Shown: positions 9,779 to 18,977, counted from the first letter of the stretch. The stretch: DNA of 64,000 nt from Accumulibacter sp. (GCF_029255125.1 NZ_JAPUVR010000085.1:124001-188000), one strand, 5' to 3'. Notes: a model not told the origin generated them from the sequence alone. Program-made: numbers and translations.

Positions 9779-9903
9779 GTCTGCGCCAACGGCGACTCCG
9801 CCTTGCGCCACGTTTGCCCAGAGCACTCTATGGCAACCGCTGAGCCCCACCCGCCGCCTGAGTATCCCCTTGCCCACGCCTTTTCGTTCACAATGCGGTG
9901 TTC

Positions 9904-10428
9904 ATGTCCTCCCGCCTGCTCTCCTGTTGCGCGGCCTCGCTAGCGCTACACCTCAGCCTGCTGCTGCCGGATATCGTTCAGCCCAACACGGCAGCGCCGC
10001 GCACTTGGCTGCACGCCTCCTTGCGCCTGCCGCAACCGCCGTCAGCGTCGCTCGATCCCGCGGTACCCGACGAACGGCTGCTGAAGAACACCTTGAACAG
10101 CGAGCAGCGCCGCACGCGTGCCGCACCTGACCGAACGTCGCGGGCGGTAGACCCGCGCGCTAGCCGGCGCACGGTCGAGAGTGCACAGCGTAAGCTGGCG
10201 CAACACCTGTTCTATCCGCCGGAAGCCATCGCGCGCGGCCTGGAGGGCGAGACTCGCCTGCTCCTGACGCTTGACGAGAGCGGCCGCATCACCGAGGTTG
10301 GCATCGCTGCCAGCAGTGGCCATGCCATCCTCGACCAGGCTGCCATACGTGCCGCCCGCACGCTCGGCCGCTTGACCTGGAGCGAGACCCGCGAGCTGCT
10401 GCTGCCGGTTGTTTTCCGACTTGAGTAA
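9904..10428 (+). CDS. TonB C-terminal-like energy transducer protein
   Basis: About 174 residues. A short N-terminal hydrophobic segment (LLSCCAASLALHLSLLLP) is followed by a polar linker and a C-terminal region resembling TonB-C: YPPEAIARGLEGETRLLLTL, then ITEVGIAASSGHAILDQAAI. TonB-type proteins couple the proton gradient to outer-membrane uptake. No ExbB/ExbD or TonB-dependent receptor is adjacent, and the proline-rich spacer is short, so the partner is unknown. The ATG at 9904 or the GTG at 9898 could start it; neither has a clear ribosome site. Confidence 0.75.
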   Translation: MSSRLLSCCAASLALHLSLLLPDIVQPNTAAPRTWLHASLRLPQPPSASLDPAVPDERLLKNTLNSEQRRTRAAPDRTSRAVDPRASRRTVESAQRKLAQHLFYPPEAIARGLEGETRLLLTLDESGRITEVGIAASSGHAILDQAAIRAARTLGRLTWSETRELLLPVVFRLE

Positions 10429-10699
10429 GCCGCTCGCCGACCTCGATCCGAAGCCGCCAGCAGACCCGCCGAAGCCGAAGTCGGACCCGACGCTCGTTCA
10501 CTAGCGGGCGGACCAGGGTCGGCCGGGGCAGCTTCCATCTGAACGCTTGGCGCGAGTGTTGCCCACCGTCGTCGAACTCCAGGGCGCCGACAAAATGACG
10601 GTTTTATCGGTGAGCACTTGCCGGCTGAGCCGTTTATGATGAAGATGTTGACTTGTTTTTCTGCCGGCAGCGACGCCAAAAGTACCCGAGGTTGATGAC

Positions 10700-12724
10700 G
10701 TGCCCGATTCCGACGACGAGAAGACGATAGCGCTCGATGGCGCGGAGAAGCCGCGATCGGTCACTCGATCGCCCGGCAAGGCCCGCGTCTGCTCGCACAA
10801 TGCGCTTCCGCTCGGCACCCGCCTCTGCGAGTTCGAGATCGTCGATCTGGTCGGCGAGGGCGGTTTCGGAATCGTCTACCTGGCCGAAGATCACTCGCTG
10901 AAGAGGCGTGTCGCGATCAAGGAGTACATGCCTTCATCGCTCGCCGAGCGCGGCGTCGATTCTTCGGTGGTCGTGCGCTCCGAGCGACACCAGGATACGT
11001 TCGACGTCGGCCGTCGCAGCTTCGTCAACGAAGCACTGCTGCTCGCCCAGTTCGACCATCAGGCTCTGGTCAAGGTTTTCCGATTCTGGGAAGCCAACGG
11101 CACGGCCTACATGGCCATGCCTTTCTATGCCGGCAAGACGCTGCGCGAGGTACTCAAGGAACGGCTTACGCGACCGGACGAGCAGTGGATACGCAAACTG
11201 CTGCTCCCAATCATGGAAGCGCTTGAACTCATCCACGCCGAGAACTGTTTTCACCGCGATGTCGCGCCCGACAACATCATGATCCAGCGCGACGAGCGGC
11301 CAGTCCTGCTCGACTTCGGCGCCGCGCGGCGCGTCATCAGCGACATGACCCAGGCGTTGACCGTCATCCTCAAACCGGGTTTTGCGCCAATCGAGCAGTA
11401 CGCCGACATGCCCGGCATCAAACAGGGACCGTGGACGGACATCTACGCCTTGGCGGCCGTCGTCTACTTCATCGTCGTCGGCCGTTCGCCGCCAGCATCC
11501 GTCAACCGCATCATGCAGGATTCCTACGAACCGCTGACCGTCGTCGCTGCCGGCGCGTACTCCGACCGACTGCTGCGTGGAATCGACCAATGCCTCGCAG
11601 TGCGCGCGGCAGACCGCCCGCAATCGATCGGTGAGATGCGCGAGCTGCTCGGTTTCGGTTCTGAACTTGCGCCGACGTGGATGGAGATTCCGCTGGAAAC
11701 ACGGGTCATCGGACCGGCGGAATCCCCTCCACCGGATGATGCGACGAAGCCTGACCCGCAGCCGCTAGCGACCGCCGCCGTCGTGCCGACGCTCGTTTCC
11801 TCGTCCGCCGCACTGCCGCCATTGCCATCGGCAGCGCACCTGCCAGAACCGCTGCACCCCGCTCCGGCGCTGGCGTCCCGCCGCGCGCTGCAGTTTGGCG
11901 GAGCGCACTACATCGGCGCAGCGCTCGGCGCAGGATTGCTCGTCGCCGGGTGGGTGCTGACCCTCGGCAGCCCGCCAAGAACACCGACCGCGAGCGATCA
12001 GCCGGCAACCCCGGTGCACGCACCCGCCACCGCCGATGCCGCAGCGCCAGGCAGCACGCGCCCGCCGGCAAGCACGCTCGAGCAGGCGCTGTCGGCGATC
12101 GCCACCAGCTCTGACAGCAGTTTCGAACTCAGCATCGACAACCTGCAGACGCCGCTGACCATAGGCCGGGACGCGCTCTCGTTCAGCTTGCGCAGCAGGC
12201 GCCACGGCTATCTCTATCTCCTGCTCCTCGATACCGCGACCGCTCGGTTGAGCCTGCTCTTTCCCAATGCGCTCGACGCGGACAATCGCGTCATCGCCGA
12301 CCAACCGATCGTCTTTCCGCGGCCAGCGTGGGCGTATCAGGCGGATCCGCCGGCAGGCAACTGGCAATTGCTCGCCATCGTGTCCGCCGCACCGCGCAGC
12401 TTTCCGCTGCTGCACGCCGAGATCCTGGACGGCGTCGCCAGCACGCCAGCGGCGCTGATCGAAACGCGCCTGAAGCAAGCGGGCGCCGGCGGGGCAGCAC
12501 TGCTCGGAGCGCCCGAGTGCACCGCGGGTGAGGCCTGCTCGTCGAGCTATGCGGCCGTGCGCTTCAGCGTCGAAGAAGCCGCCGCCGACAGCCGGCGCCA
12601 GGCAAGTGCCGCACGCGTCACCGCCACGGGCAAGACCAAGCAGGACGCCGACGAGACGAGCGTGCGCCGGACAACAGCACCCGACCTCGGCCAACAGCTA
12701 GACGCAATGCTCAAGGCCAGGTAG
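10700..12724 (+). CDS. Ser/Thr protein kinase with DUF4384 domain
   Basis: A 674-residue Hanks-type kinase. Residues about 45-320 hold the catalytic domain: glycine loop GEGGFGIVYL, lysine in VAIKEYM, catalytic loop FHRDVAPDN near 184-192 and DFG near 204-206, all intact. A proline-rich linker leads to a membrane helix near residues 404-424 and a periplasmic DUF4384-like region (LYLLLLDTATARLSLLFPN). The GTG start has GAGG nine bases upstream. The PP2C phosphatase and FHA genes downstream, convergent with it, are the logical eraser and reader. It resembles PpkA-type kinases of type VI secretion but carries DUF4384 rather than a VWA domain. Confidence 0.92.
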   Translation: MPDSDDEKTIALDGAEKPRSVTRSPGKARVCSHNALPLGTRLCEFEIVDLVGEGGFGIVYLAEDHSLKRRVAIKEYMPSSLAERGVDSSVVVRSERHQDTFDVGRRSFVNEALLLAQFDHQALVKVFRFWEANGTAYMAMPFYAGKTLREVLKERLTRPDEQWIRKLLLPIMEALELIHAENCFHRDVAPDNIMIQRDERPVLLDFGAARRVISDMTQALTVILKPGFAPIEQYADMPGIKQGPWTDIYALAAVVYFIVVGRSPPASVNRIMQDSYEPLTVVAAGAYSDRLLRGIDQCLAVRAADRPQSIGEMRELLGFGSELAPTWMEIPLETRVIGPAESPPPDDATKPDPQPLATAAVVPTLVSSSAALPPLPSAAHLPEPLHPAPALASRRALQFGGAHYIGAALGAGLLVAGWVLTLGSPPRTPTASDQPATPVHAPATADAAAPGSTRPPASTLEQALSAIATSSDSSFELSIDNLQTPLTIGRDALSFSLRSRRHGYLYLLLLDTATARLSLLFPNALDADNRVIADQPIVFPRPAWAYQADPPAGNWQLLAIVSAAPRSFPLLHAEILDGVASTPAALIETRLKQAGAGGAALLGAPECTAGEACSSSYAAVRFSVEEAAADSRRQASAARVTATGKTKQDADETSVRRTTAPDLGQQLDAMLKAR

Positions 12725-12828
12725 ACCTGCACGTCTGGCGAGCACTTGTTCCGCCAACGCGCTGCGGCGGATTTGTCACGGCGTGCGGGGGCGATGCCAG
12801 AGGCTCGCCCACCCGAAGGCTCGTTTAC

Positions 12829-13599
12829 CTAGAGGATGATCGTGGTTTCGTCCGGCACTTGATCCGAAACGGTGACACAGAGCGCCGTGTAATTGTCGTT
12901 GTCACCCGGCGCACGCCGCCGTATCAGCCTGCGCATCAGTCCTAGCCACTCGGCCGCACCCGAAGCATCAACGAGCAGCTCTTCCATTTCGGCTTCCGCC
13001 ACGTGCTCCCACCAACCGTCCGTACAGAGCAGGAAAACATCGCCCGAAAACAGCGGGATAGCTTCGTGCGCGACGGACAGCGTGATCGCCTCGCTTGAAC
13101 CGATCGCTGAGGTCAGCAAGCCGCGTTGCGGATGCGTCCGGATCATGTCGGCAGTGCCGTAGCCGGCATCGATCAGGTTTTGGACGACGCTATGATCGCG
13201 CGTCTGGTAGACGACCTGGCCGTGACGAAAAAGATAGATTCGTGTGTCGCCGACGTGTCCCCAAACCGCCGTTCCGCCGGAGCGGTCGATCAGCAGAAGT
13301 ACCGCCGTGGCGTGCATGTCGTCGGCGGTATTGCCGCTGCCCTTCTCGCTGACGACGGCTTCGTTGGCCGCTTGCAGCAAGGCCGCCGCGTCGTGCAGCC
13401 CGGCACTCTGCGTCGTTGAGAAGCGCGTCAGGATCGTGTCGACGACCAGACGTGCTGCGATGTCGCCGCTGCCATGCCCGCCGGCACCATCCGAGACGGT
13501 CCAGCAGCAAGCCGTGTCCGAGGTCCAGTAACCGCAAGCGTCTTCGTTTCGGCTCCGCCCACCTCGCTCGGACAGAAAATACGTCTGCACTTCAAGCAT
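12829..13599 (-). CDS. PP2C-family Ser/Thr phosphatase
   Basis: A 256-residue soluble metal-dependent phosphatase of the PppA/Stp type. The PP2C motifs are present in order: RSRNEDACGY, SDGAGGHGSGD (residues about 36-46), a GDTRIYLFR strand, TRDHSVVQ, and CTDGWWEH followed by DNDNYTALCV, giving the metal-binding aspartates. The ATG is preceded by GAGGGA. It faces the kinase tail to tail and is followed by the FHA gene on its own strand. The likely role is to reverse phosphorylation by the neighbouring kinase. Confidence 0.92.
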   Translation of the reverse strand: MLEVQTYFLSERGGRSRNEDACGYWTSDTACCWTVSDGAGGHGSGDIAARLVVDTILTRFSTTQSAGLHDAAALLQAANEAVVSEKGSGNTADDMHATAVLLLIDRSGGTAVWGHVGDTRIYLFRHGQVVYQTRDHSVVQNLIDAGYGTADMIRTHPQRGLLTSAIGSSEAITLSVAHEAIPLFSGDVFLLCTDGWWEHVAEAEMEELLVDASGAAEWLGLMRRLIRRRAPGDNDNYTALCVTVSDQVPDETTIIL

Positions 13600-13643
13600 G
13601 TGTCCCTCACCTCGTTTGTTCCACCGTGCGCCAAGCCGCCGGC

Positions 13644-14807
13644 TTAGCGCGCGTCCGGGCTGACCGGCAGGCGCGCCAACTGCTCGGCGTGGGCCTTGGC
13701 GAATTCACCGTCACAAGCCGCCGCGAAATCCGCGCTCGCCTGGCGCGCTACTTCGCGATGAGTTTGCTCGAACAGATCCCAAAGTCGAGCCTTGCGGCTG
13801 CCTGGCAAGCAGCGGTCAAGCAAGCACCTGCCGGCCAGACGCTGCTCGATAGCCGATGGCTCGAGCCGGCCCAGCACGCCGGGCAAGATGGCACGCATCC
13901 CGGCCATCAGCGCGCACTGGTGCGCCCGCAAATCCTCGAAGGTCGCACGCAGTGCTTCCTCGGGCCGTATGGACGCACCTACCTGGGGGAGCAGGAGCTG
14001 CGCCAAGGCAACGCCGATATCCGGCGCGAGCATGAGCGGATTGCTGTCTTTGACGGCTGCCATCGCGACTGGCGAGTGCAGCTCACGCGCCGTCTCGCTG
14101 CGCGCTTTCGACAACTTCACCGCCCCCAGCGTCGCTTCGCGCAGCAAGTGGCCAATCCGCTCCATCAACTCCGGCGTGAGCGCTGGCAGGCTCAGCGAAA
14201 CGCCGAGCCCTTGCAGAAACGCCGCGAGCAACTCACTTGCCTCGCCACTTGGCTCGGCGGCGACCTCCGGCACCGTCTGCATTACCGGCACCTGGCTAGC
14301 TCCTTGCCAACGCGGTGCGGCCGGCGACCCTGCTGCGCGCGCCGGTCGATGATCGACGACAGGTGGCAACGGTCGGTCGCTCGGGCGCGCATCGTCCCAC
14401 GAGCGAACCGCGACCCCCCAGCGCGCCGCACGACGGGCGAACCGAGTCAGCCCAGCAGGTGCCGGTCCCATTGGCCGATCGCCTGGAACCGAAGCCTGCT
14501 GAGCCAAATCGACGCGCAGGTCGTAGTCACCGATCGAGATCTCGTCACCTTCTGCCAACGGAACTTCTACCCCCTTAGCCAAGGGCTGGCCATTGAACCG
14601 CGAGGGATTCGTGCCCGCATCGACCAGAAGGAACCTCCCGTCGCGCCACTCGACGCGGGCTTGCACGCGCGAGATCCGCAGTTCGGGATCGGGCAGGACG
14701 ATTTCATTGGCCGAGTGCCGGCCCAACGCGCCGCCACGTGCATCGAAATGAAAGTTGATCGACTGGGCGGGAGCCTCGCCTCGAAATCGAATAACTGAAA
14801 TACGCAT
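13644..14807 (-). CDS. FHA-domain protein, TagH-like
   Basis: A 387-residue protein with an N-terminal FHA domain (residues about 1-100) containing GRHSANEIVLPD and RISRVQARV, the phosphothreonine-binding signature. A proline and alanine-rich linker follows, then an alpha-helical C-terminal domain (about 195-385) like that of TagH, the FHA protein of type VI secretion. The start at 14807 (MRISVIRF) is preferred over an upstream TTG because the FHA fold begins there. It lies 44 bases upstream of the phosphatase on the same strand. No T6SS structural gene is in the window, so a T6SS role is only a family inference. Confidence 0.82.
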   Translation of the reverse strand: MRISVIRFRGEAPAQSINFHFDARGGALGRHSANEIVLPDPELRISRVQARVEWRDGRFLLVDAGTNPSRFNGQPLAKGVEVPLAEGDEISIGDYDLRVDLAQQASVPGDRPMGPAPAGLTRFARRAARWGVAVRSWDDARPSDRPLPPVVDHRPARAAGSPAAPRWQGASQVPVMQTVPEVAAEPSGEASELLAAFLQGLGVSLSLPALTPELMERIGHLLREATLGAVKLSKARSETARELHSPVAMAAVKDSNPLMLAPDIGVALAQLLLPQVGASIRPEEALRATFEDLRAHQCALMAGMRAILPGVLGRLEPSAIEQRLAGRCLLDRCLPGSRKARLWDLFEQTHREVARQASADFAAACDGEFAKAHAEQLARLPVSPDAR

Positions 14808-15234
14808 CGCCTGGTCGCTGGTGGCAGGGAGGCCCGAGCCGGCCTGTTTGACAAATATTAGCCATCTTAGCAGCAACCCGGAACTCAGTCGCCTGCTCTG
14901 TTGGTTTGCCTGAGGAGCGTCGGTGAAGATCTCCGATGGCCGCGACTACCACCAGCCAGGACTGTGCTCGCCCCAGGGCGCGCGCCTTCGGCAGCCGGCG
15001 AGACACCGGTATGCGGCGGGCAACAAGCGTTCGCCGGTCGGCGGTCACCTGTGCCGACACCCACCCAGGCAGCGCCAGCCGAGCGGCAGGAGCTGGATTG
15101 ACGGCTGCGCTACGCGCTGCCTATACTCCCGCCCTTGCCGAAAAACCCGTCGCCCATTTCCGCCGAGGCTCACGACGAACAAGCTCGAATTGCGGAAGGT
15201 GACGCCGCCAGGTCGAGGGATCGAGGAGTACCGT
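14808..15234. other. Divergent intergenic region between the FHA and pyruvate kinase genes
   Basis: 427 bases without a convincing gene; the in-frame extension of pyruvate kinase to 14923 is not protein-like. It contains the pyruvate kinase promoter at 15098-15127 and presumably the promoter of the FHA gene, which I cannot locate. Confidence 0.6.
15098..15127 (+). promoter_or_regulatory. Sigma-70 promoter of pyruvate kinase
   Basis: TTGACG (15098-15103) and TATACT (15122-15127) are separated by 18 bases. Both boxes differ from consensus by one base. The expected transcript starts near 15134, about 100 bases before the pyruvate kinase ATG. Confidence 0.7.
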
Positions 15235-16647
15235 ATGCGCCGCACGAAGATTGTCGCCACCATTGGCCCCGCCACGTCGGCCCGAGCGGTGCTGCAGGAA
15301 CTGCTGACCGCCGGTGTCGACGTCGTCCGGCTCAACGCGGCACATTCGGACATGACGACGCACGCCAACAACGTGCGCCTGGTGCGCGAACTGTCGGCGG
15401 TCCTCGGGCGCAGCGTTGGCGTACTGGTCGACCTGCCGGGGCCGAAGATTCGGACCGGTCTGGTTGCTGGCGACGCCGCCGAGCTGGCCACCGGCCAGGA
15501 GTTCATCCTGAGCGGCAGCGACGACGGGCACGGCGATGCGCAGCATGTGGGCACCACCCTGCCTGACCTCGCCAGTTGGGTGCAGCCCGGTGACGACGTG
15601 TACATCGCCGACGGGGCGATCGTTCTGCGCGTGCTGCAGCCGATCGGCAACGATGTCCGCACCGAGGTCGTGCGGGGCGGGACGCTGCGTTCGCGCAAGG
15701 GTATGAACCTTGCGCGCGCCGAGGCCTACGTCGAGCCTTTCACCGAACGTGATGCGCTGGCACTGGAGATGGCCATTTCGGCGAAGGTTGACTTCCTCGG
15801 ACTTTCCTTTGTCCGCCGGGCCGAGGATGTCGAACGCGTACGCGCCCAGCTCCCCAAACGCGGACCGCGCCCGGCCCTGGTGCCCAAGATTGAAACCGCC
15901 GCGGCGGTCGACAATCTGCCTGGAATCATCAGTGCCTCGGACGCGGTCATGGTTGCCCGCGGTGATCTCGGGCTGCAAATGCCGGCGCGCCGCGTCCCCT
16001 TGCTCCAGAAGGAAATCATCCGGATGTGCAATCGCGCCGGAAAACCCGTCATCACGGCGACCCAGATGCTCGAGTCGATGACCCGCTCGCCACTGCCCAC
16101 GCGTGCTGAAGTGAATGATGTTGCGAACGCCGTACTCGATGGTACTGACGCACTGATGCTTTCCGAGGAAACGGCGGTCGGCCTCTTTCCGACACAAACG
16201 GTGAACATGATGAGCGAAGTCGCCGAGTCGGCCGAGGCCTGGGCGCACGACCGCGTCGATCCGGGCGAGATCACCGTTGCCGACGCCGATCGCGTCGCCT
16301 GGGCGGTCGCTCACGCCGCCGTGCAAGCCGCCGAGTACCTGAGTGTCGCAGCAATTCTTTGTCCGACACGCAGCGGGCAAACGGCGCGCCGGGTCGCCGC
16401 CTTTCGGCCGAAGATGCCGATCGCCGGCATCTCAATGGGCAACCAGGTCCTCGGTAGCCTCAGCCTGGTCTGGGGCGTACGGCCGCTGGTCGTGGCCGAA
16501 AATCTCGAGGCCGACCCCCTGCGCATCTCGATCGCCGCTGCCCGCGCCGCAGGAATGGTCCGCGAGGGCGAACTCGTCGCAGTCGTCTTCGGATCGGCCG
16601 GCCCGCGCGCTGGCAGCACCGACAGCGTGCGCATCATTCGCGTCTGA
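15235..16647 (+). CDS. pyk: Pyruvate kinase
   Basis: A 470-residue glycolytic enzyme converting phosphoenolpyruvate and ADP to pyruvate and ATP. Visible signatures are RRTKIVATIGPA at the start, the R(L)NAAHS substrate loop, DLPGPKIRTG, the active-site lysine block LVPKIETAAAVDNL, VMVARGDLGLQMP, ATQMLESMTRSPLPTRAEV and LMLSEETAVG. Length and order match the family. ATG at 15235 follows a GAGGAG ribosome site. It stands alone behind its own promoter. Confidence 0.97.
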   Translation: MRRTKIVATIGPATSARAVLQELLTAGVDVVRLNAAHSDMTTHANNVRLVRELSAVLGRSVGVLVDLPGPKIRTGLVAGDAAELATGQEFILSGSDDGHGDAQHVGTTLPDLASWVQPGDDVYIADGAIVLRVLQPIGNDVRTEVVRGGTLRSRKGMNLARAEAYVEPFTERDALALEMAISAKVDFLGLSFVRRAEDVERVRAQLPKRGPRPALVPKIETAAAVDNLPGIISASDAVMVARGDLGLQMPARRVPLLQKEIIRMCNRAGKPVITATQMLESMTRSPLPTRAEVNDVANAVLDGTDALMLSEETAVGLFPTQTVNMMSEVAESAEAWAHDRVDPGEITVADADRVAWAVAHAAVQAAEYLSVAAILCPTRSGQTARRVAAFRPKMPIAGISMGNQVLGSLSLVWGVRPLVVAENLEADPLRISIAAARAAGMVREGELVAVVFGSAGPRAGSTDSVRIIRV

Positions 16648-16702
16648 CCCCACCGCCTGCCGCCAGCACTGCGCCAGGCGCTTGCCGCAGGTGGCGCGTT
16701 GC

Positions 16703-17032
16703 TCAGGGCAGCGCGAGTATCCAGCGCACCAGCACCCGGATATTTTCGAGTCCGACGCGCTTGTTGGCCGACATGTAGTCGTTCCCCCAGGCGCCACCAC
16801 CACCCTCGTGGACCTTGCTGACCAAAGCGTCCTCAACCTCAGGTTTTCCCCGATAGCGCCGGGCAACGTCGCGCCACGCCGGACCGCGCACGGTTTCGTC
16901 GAGGTCATGACAGGTGAGACAGCGGCTTCGGTCGGCCAACTCGAGCATCGCTGGGTCTACTGCCGGCGGCGCGGCGAGCGCGCCGCGCGACAGCAGGACC
17001 AGCACCGACAGCAAAATGTGCGCTCTCAACAC
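16703..17032 (-). CDS. Small periplasmic cytochrome c (c551/c552-like)
   Basis: A 109-residue monohaem cytochrome with a signal peptide (hydrophobic core HILLSVLVLL, cleavage after GALA) and one CxxCH site (CLTCH). The distal region GAWGNDYMSANKRV supplies the probable Met ligand, although the usual PMPP-type loop of c551 proteins is altered. The GTG start at 17032 is preceded by AAAGGAG. It follows nirS by 122 bases on the same strand with a strong hairpin between them, so it is a plausible electron donor to the nitrite reductase. Confidence 0.88.
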   Translation of the reverse strand: MLRAHILLSVLVLLSRGALAAPPAVDPAMLELADRSRCLTCHDLDETVRGPAWRDVARRYRGKPEVEDALVSKVHEGGGGAWGNDYMSANKRVGLENIRVLVRWILALP

Positions 17033-17106
17033 GTTCTCCTTTCGCCTGGTCGCCGGCTGCACACTCTCCACGGGTCGCCGAGCGGCCGGCAAGCGGCGGA
17101 CACGAA

Positions 17107-17128
17107 GCGGGGGGCCGCAGCCCCCCGC
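17107..17128 (-). terminator. Hairpin between nirS and the cytochrome c gene
   Basis: A perfect 9-bp GC stem (17107-17115 with 17120-17128) and a four-base loop, 26 bases beyond the nirS stop. No T-run follows on the minus strand, so it may stabilise the nirS message or partly reduce read-through rather than act as a full terminator. Confidence 0.5.
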
Positions 17129-17154
17129 CGATCGACGACCTTACTGCTGAGGAA

Positions 17155-18843
17155 TCAGTAAATGTCGTGCTGAGTATTGTAAACGTTGAACTTGCCGGTC
17201 GGTGTAACGAGGCGGGGATCCTTGATCACTGCCTTCACCGTGCGCGTCTTGTCATCGACCACGACAATCGCTGATGGCTCGGTCTTGTTGCCGGTCCACA
17301 CCGAGAACCAGATTTCGTCGCCCTTTTCGCTGTATTCGCCGTGCACCACGCGCTGAATGCCTTTCGTCTTGCCCAGATCCGCCGCCGCCGCCAGATCGAT
17401 CACCTGCGGCTTGGGATCGGCGCTGCCCAGTTCATCGATGTTATACACGGTGACTGAGCCGGCCATCTTCGGGTCCGGGTTGAGCGGAGCATCCGCCCAA
17501 AGGTTCTTCGACTTTGGATGCGTCTTGACGAACAGCGAGTTCGCGCCATGATTCTTGATTTCCTGAACGACCTTCCAGGCGTGCTGTGGATTGCGCCCAG
17601 GATCGGTGCCGATGATGCTGATCACGTCAGCACCCAGGTGCGAGGTTGCCCAGACCGGACCGAACTTCGGATGGACGAAGTTTGCGCCTCGACCGGGGTG
17701 CGGGATCTTGGCCGTATCGACCAGCGCCGCGAGCTTGCCTTCCTTGGTGTCGACGACGGCGACCTTGTTCGAGGCGTTGGCGGCGACCAGGAAGTAGCGC
17801 TTCGAAGCATCCCAGCCACCGTCGTGCAGGAACTTGGCCGAGTTGACCGTCACTTCCTTCAGATTGGCGATGTCCGAATAGTCGACCAGCTTGATCATGC
17901 CGGTCTCCTTGATATTGATCACCCATTCCGGCTTGATGATCGACGACACGATCGAGGCCACACGCGGTTCAGGATGGTACTCGCCATCGACCGTGACGCC
18001 GCGCGTCGAGATCAGCTTCAGCGGTTCAAGCGTTTCGCCGTTGAGAATCGCGTACTGCGGCGGCCAGTACGACCCAACGACAGCGTACTTGTCCTCGTAA
18101 CCCTTGTACTTCGAGGTGTCGATCGAACGTGCCTCGTAGCCGGCCTTCATCGTCGCGACGATGGTCGGCTTTTCGTACCACATGTCGATCAGATCGTAAC
18201 GGCCGTCGCGCCCAATCACGTGGACATACCGCCCGGAGGCCGACAGACGCGAGATATGAACCGCATAACCGGTCTTGACGATCCCCCAGATCTGTTTCGT
18301 ATCGCCATCGATCAGCGCCACCTCGCCGGAGTCACGCAGGGTCACCGAGAAGACGTTGTTCAGGTTGATGTTGTTCATCTTCTTCGTCGGGCGCTGGTCG
18401 ACCGGCACATGCAGCTTCCAGCTCGCCTTCAGATCCTTCATGCCCCACTCGGGCGGCGCCTCAGCCGGCATCTGAATATACGCGGCCATGTTGGCAATTT
18501 CCTTCTTCGAGAGGATATCGTCGAAGTTCGGCATGCCGCCCTCGGTACCGTAGGACATGATCTTTTCGAGACGCGCGCTGCCCAGCTTGGACGTATTCGC
18601 CGGCTCAAGGTTCTTGCCCGTCGCGCCCTTACGCAGCATGCCGTGGCAACCGGCGCAGCGCTCGAAGTAGGTCTTACCCGCCGCGGCCTTCTCCTCGGCC
18701 GAAAGCGTTGGCGTTGCTGCAGCCGCTGGCGCTGCAGCCGTCGGCGCAGGCGCTGTGGCCTTCTCAGCCGGTGCGGCAAACGCCATGTTGATGGCGAACG
18801 GCAACGCAGCCAGCATCAATACCTTACCCATTCCTTTCCGCAT
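17155..18843 (-). CDS. nirS: Cytochrome cd1 nitrite reductase NirS
   Basis: A 562-residue periplasmic haem c / haem d1 enzyme that reduces nitrite to nitric oxide in denitrification. A signal peptide (LMLAALPFAINMAFA) and an Ala/Pro-rich linker precede the haem c domain with CAGCHG near residues 63-68. The eight-bladed d1 propeller follows: WGIVKTGYAVHISRLSASGR, DMWYEKPTIVATMKAG, SYWPPQYAILNG and a C-terminal HGEYSEKGDEIWFSVW. Length matches the family. Ribosome site GGAGAGGG. Divergent from a uroporphyrinogen methyltransferase gene with FNR/Dnr-type boxes in the gap. Confidence 0.97.
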   Translation of the reverse strand: MRKGMGKVLMLAALPFAINMAFAAPAEKATAPAPTAAAPAAAATPTLSAEEKAAAGKTYFERCAGCHGMLRKGATGKNLEPANTSKLGSARLEKIMSYGTEGGMPNFDDILSKKEIANMAAYIQMPAEAPPEWGMKDLKASWKLHVPVDQRPTKKMNNINLNNVFSVTLRDSGEVALIDGDTKQIWGIVKTGYAVHISRLSASGRYVHVIGRDGRYDLIDMWYEKPTIVATMKAGYEARSIDTSKYKGYEDKYAVVGSYWPPQYAILNGETLEPLKLISTRGVTVDGEYHPEPRVASIVSSIIKPEWVINIKETGMIKLVDYSDIANLKEVTVNSAKFLHDGGWDASKRYFLVAANASNKVAVVDTKEGKLAALVDTAKIPHPGRGANFVHPKFGPVWATSHLGADVISIIGTDPGRNPQHAWKVVQEIKNHGANSLFVKTHPKSKNLWADAPLNPDPKMAGSVTVYNIDELGSADPKPQVIDLAAAADLGKTKGIQRVVHGEYSEKGDEIWFSVWTGNKTEPSAIVVVDDKTRTVKAVIKDPRLVTPTGKFNVYNTQHDIY

Positions 18844-18941
18844 GCTTTCTTCCCTCTCCTTATGAAATTGCTCAGCCGCTGCCCGCGGTCGGGTCCGCCC
18901 GAGAACCCCGCAAGGATGGCACGGCCGGAAAGGATCGTTCC

Positions 18942-18955
18942 TTGACTTGGATCAA
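18942..18955. promoter_or_regulatory. FNR/Dnr-type binding site
   Basis: TTGACTTGGATCAA differs by one base from the TTGAT-N4-ATCAA box of FNR/Dnr/NnrR regulators. It lies between nirS and the divergent methyltransferase gene, where anaerobic or nitric-oxide control is expected. It is about 100 bases upstream of the nirS ATG. Confidence 0.7.
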
Positions 18956-18963
18956 ACAAGCCA

Positions 18964-18977
18964 TGGACCTGGATCAA
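18964..18977. promoter_or_regulatory. Second, weaker FNR/Dnr-type box
   Basis: TGGACCTGGATCAA keeps the right half-site (ATCAA) of the box 22 bases upstream. The 22-base offset is about two helical turns, placing both sites on the same face of the DNA. Confidence 0.4.

Noticed and set aside
10618..10640. Promoter for the kinase gene (TTGCCG and TATGAT)
   Set aside because: The spacer is only 11 bases, too short for sigma-70.
17518..18945. 475-residue plus-strand frame
   Set aside because: Antisense to nirS and rich in Arg, Asp and His without any recognisable motif.
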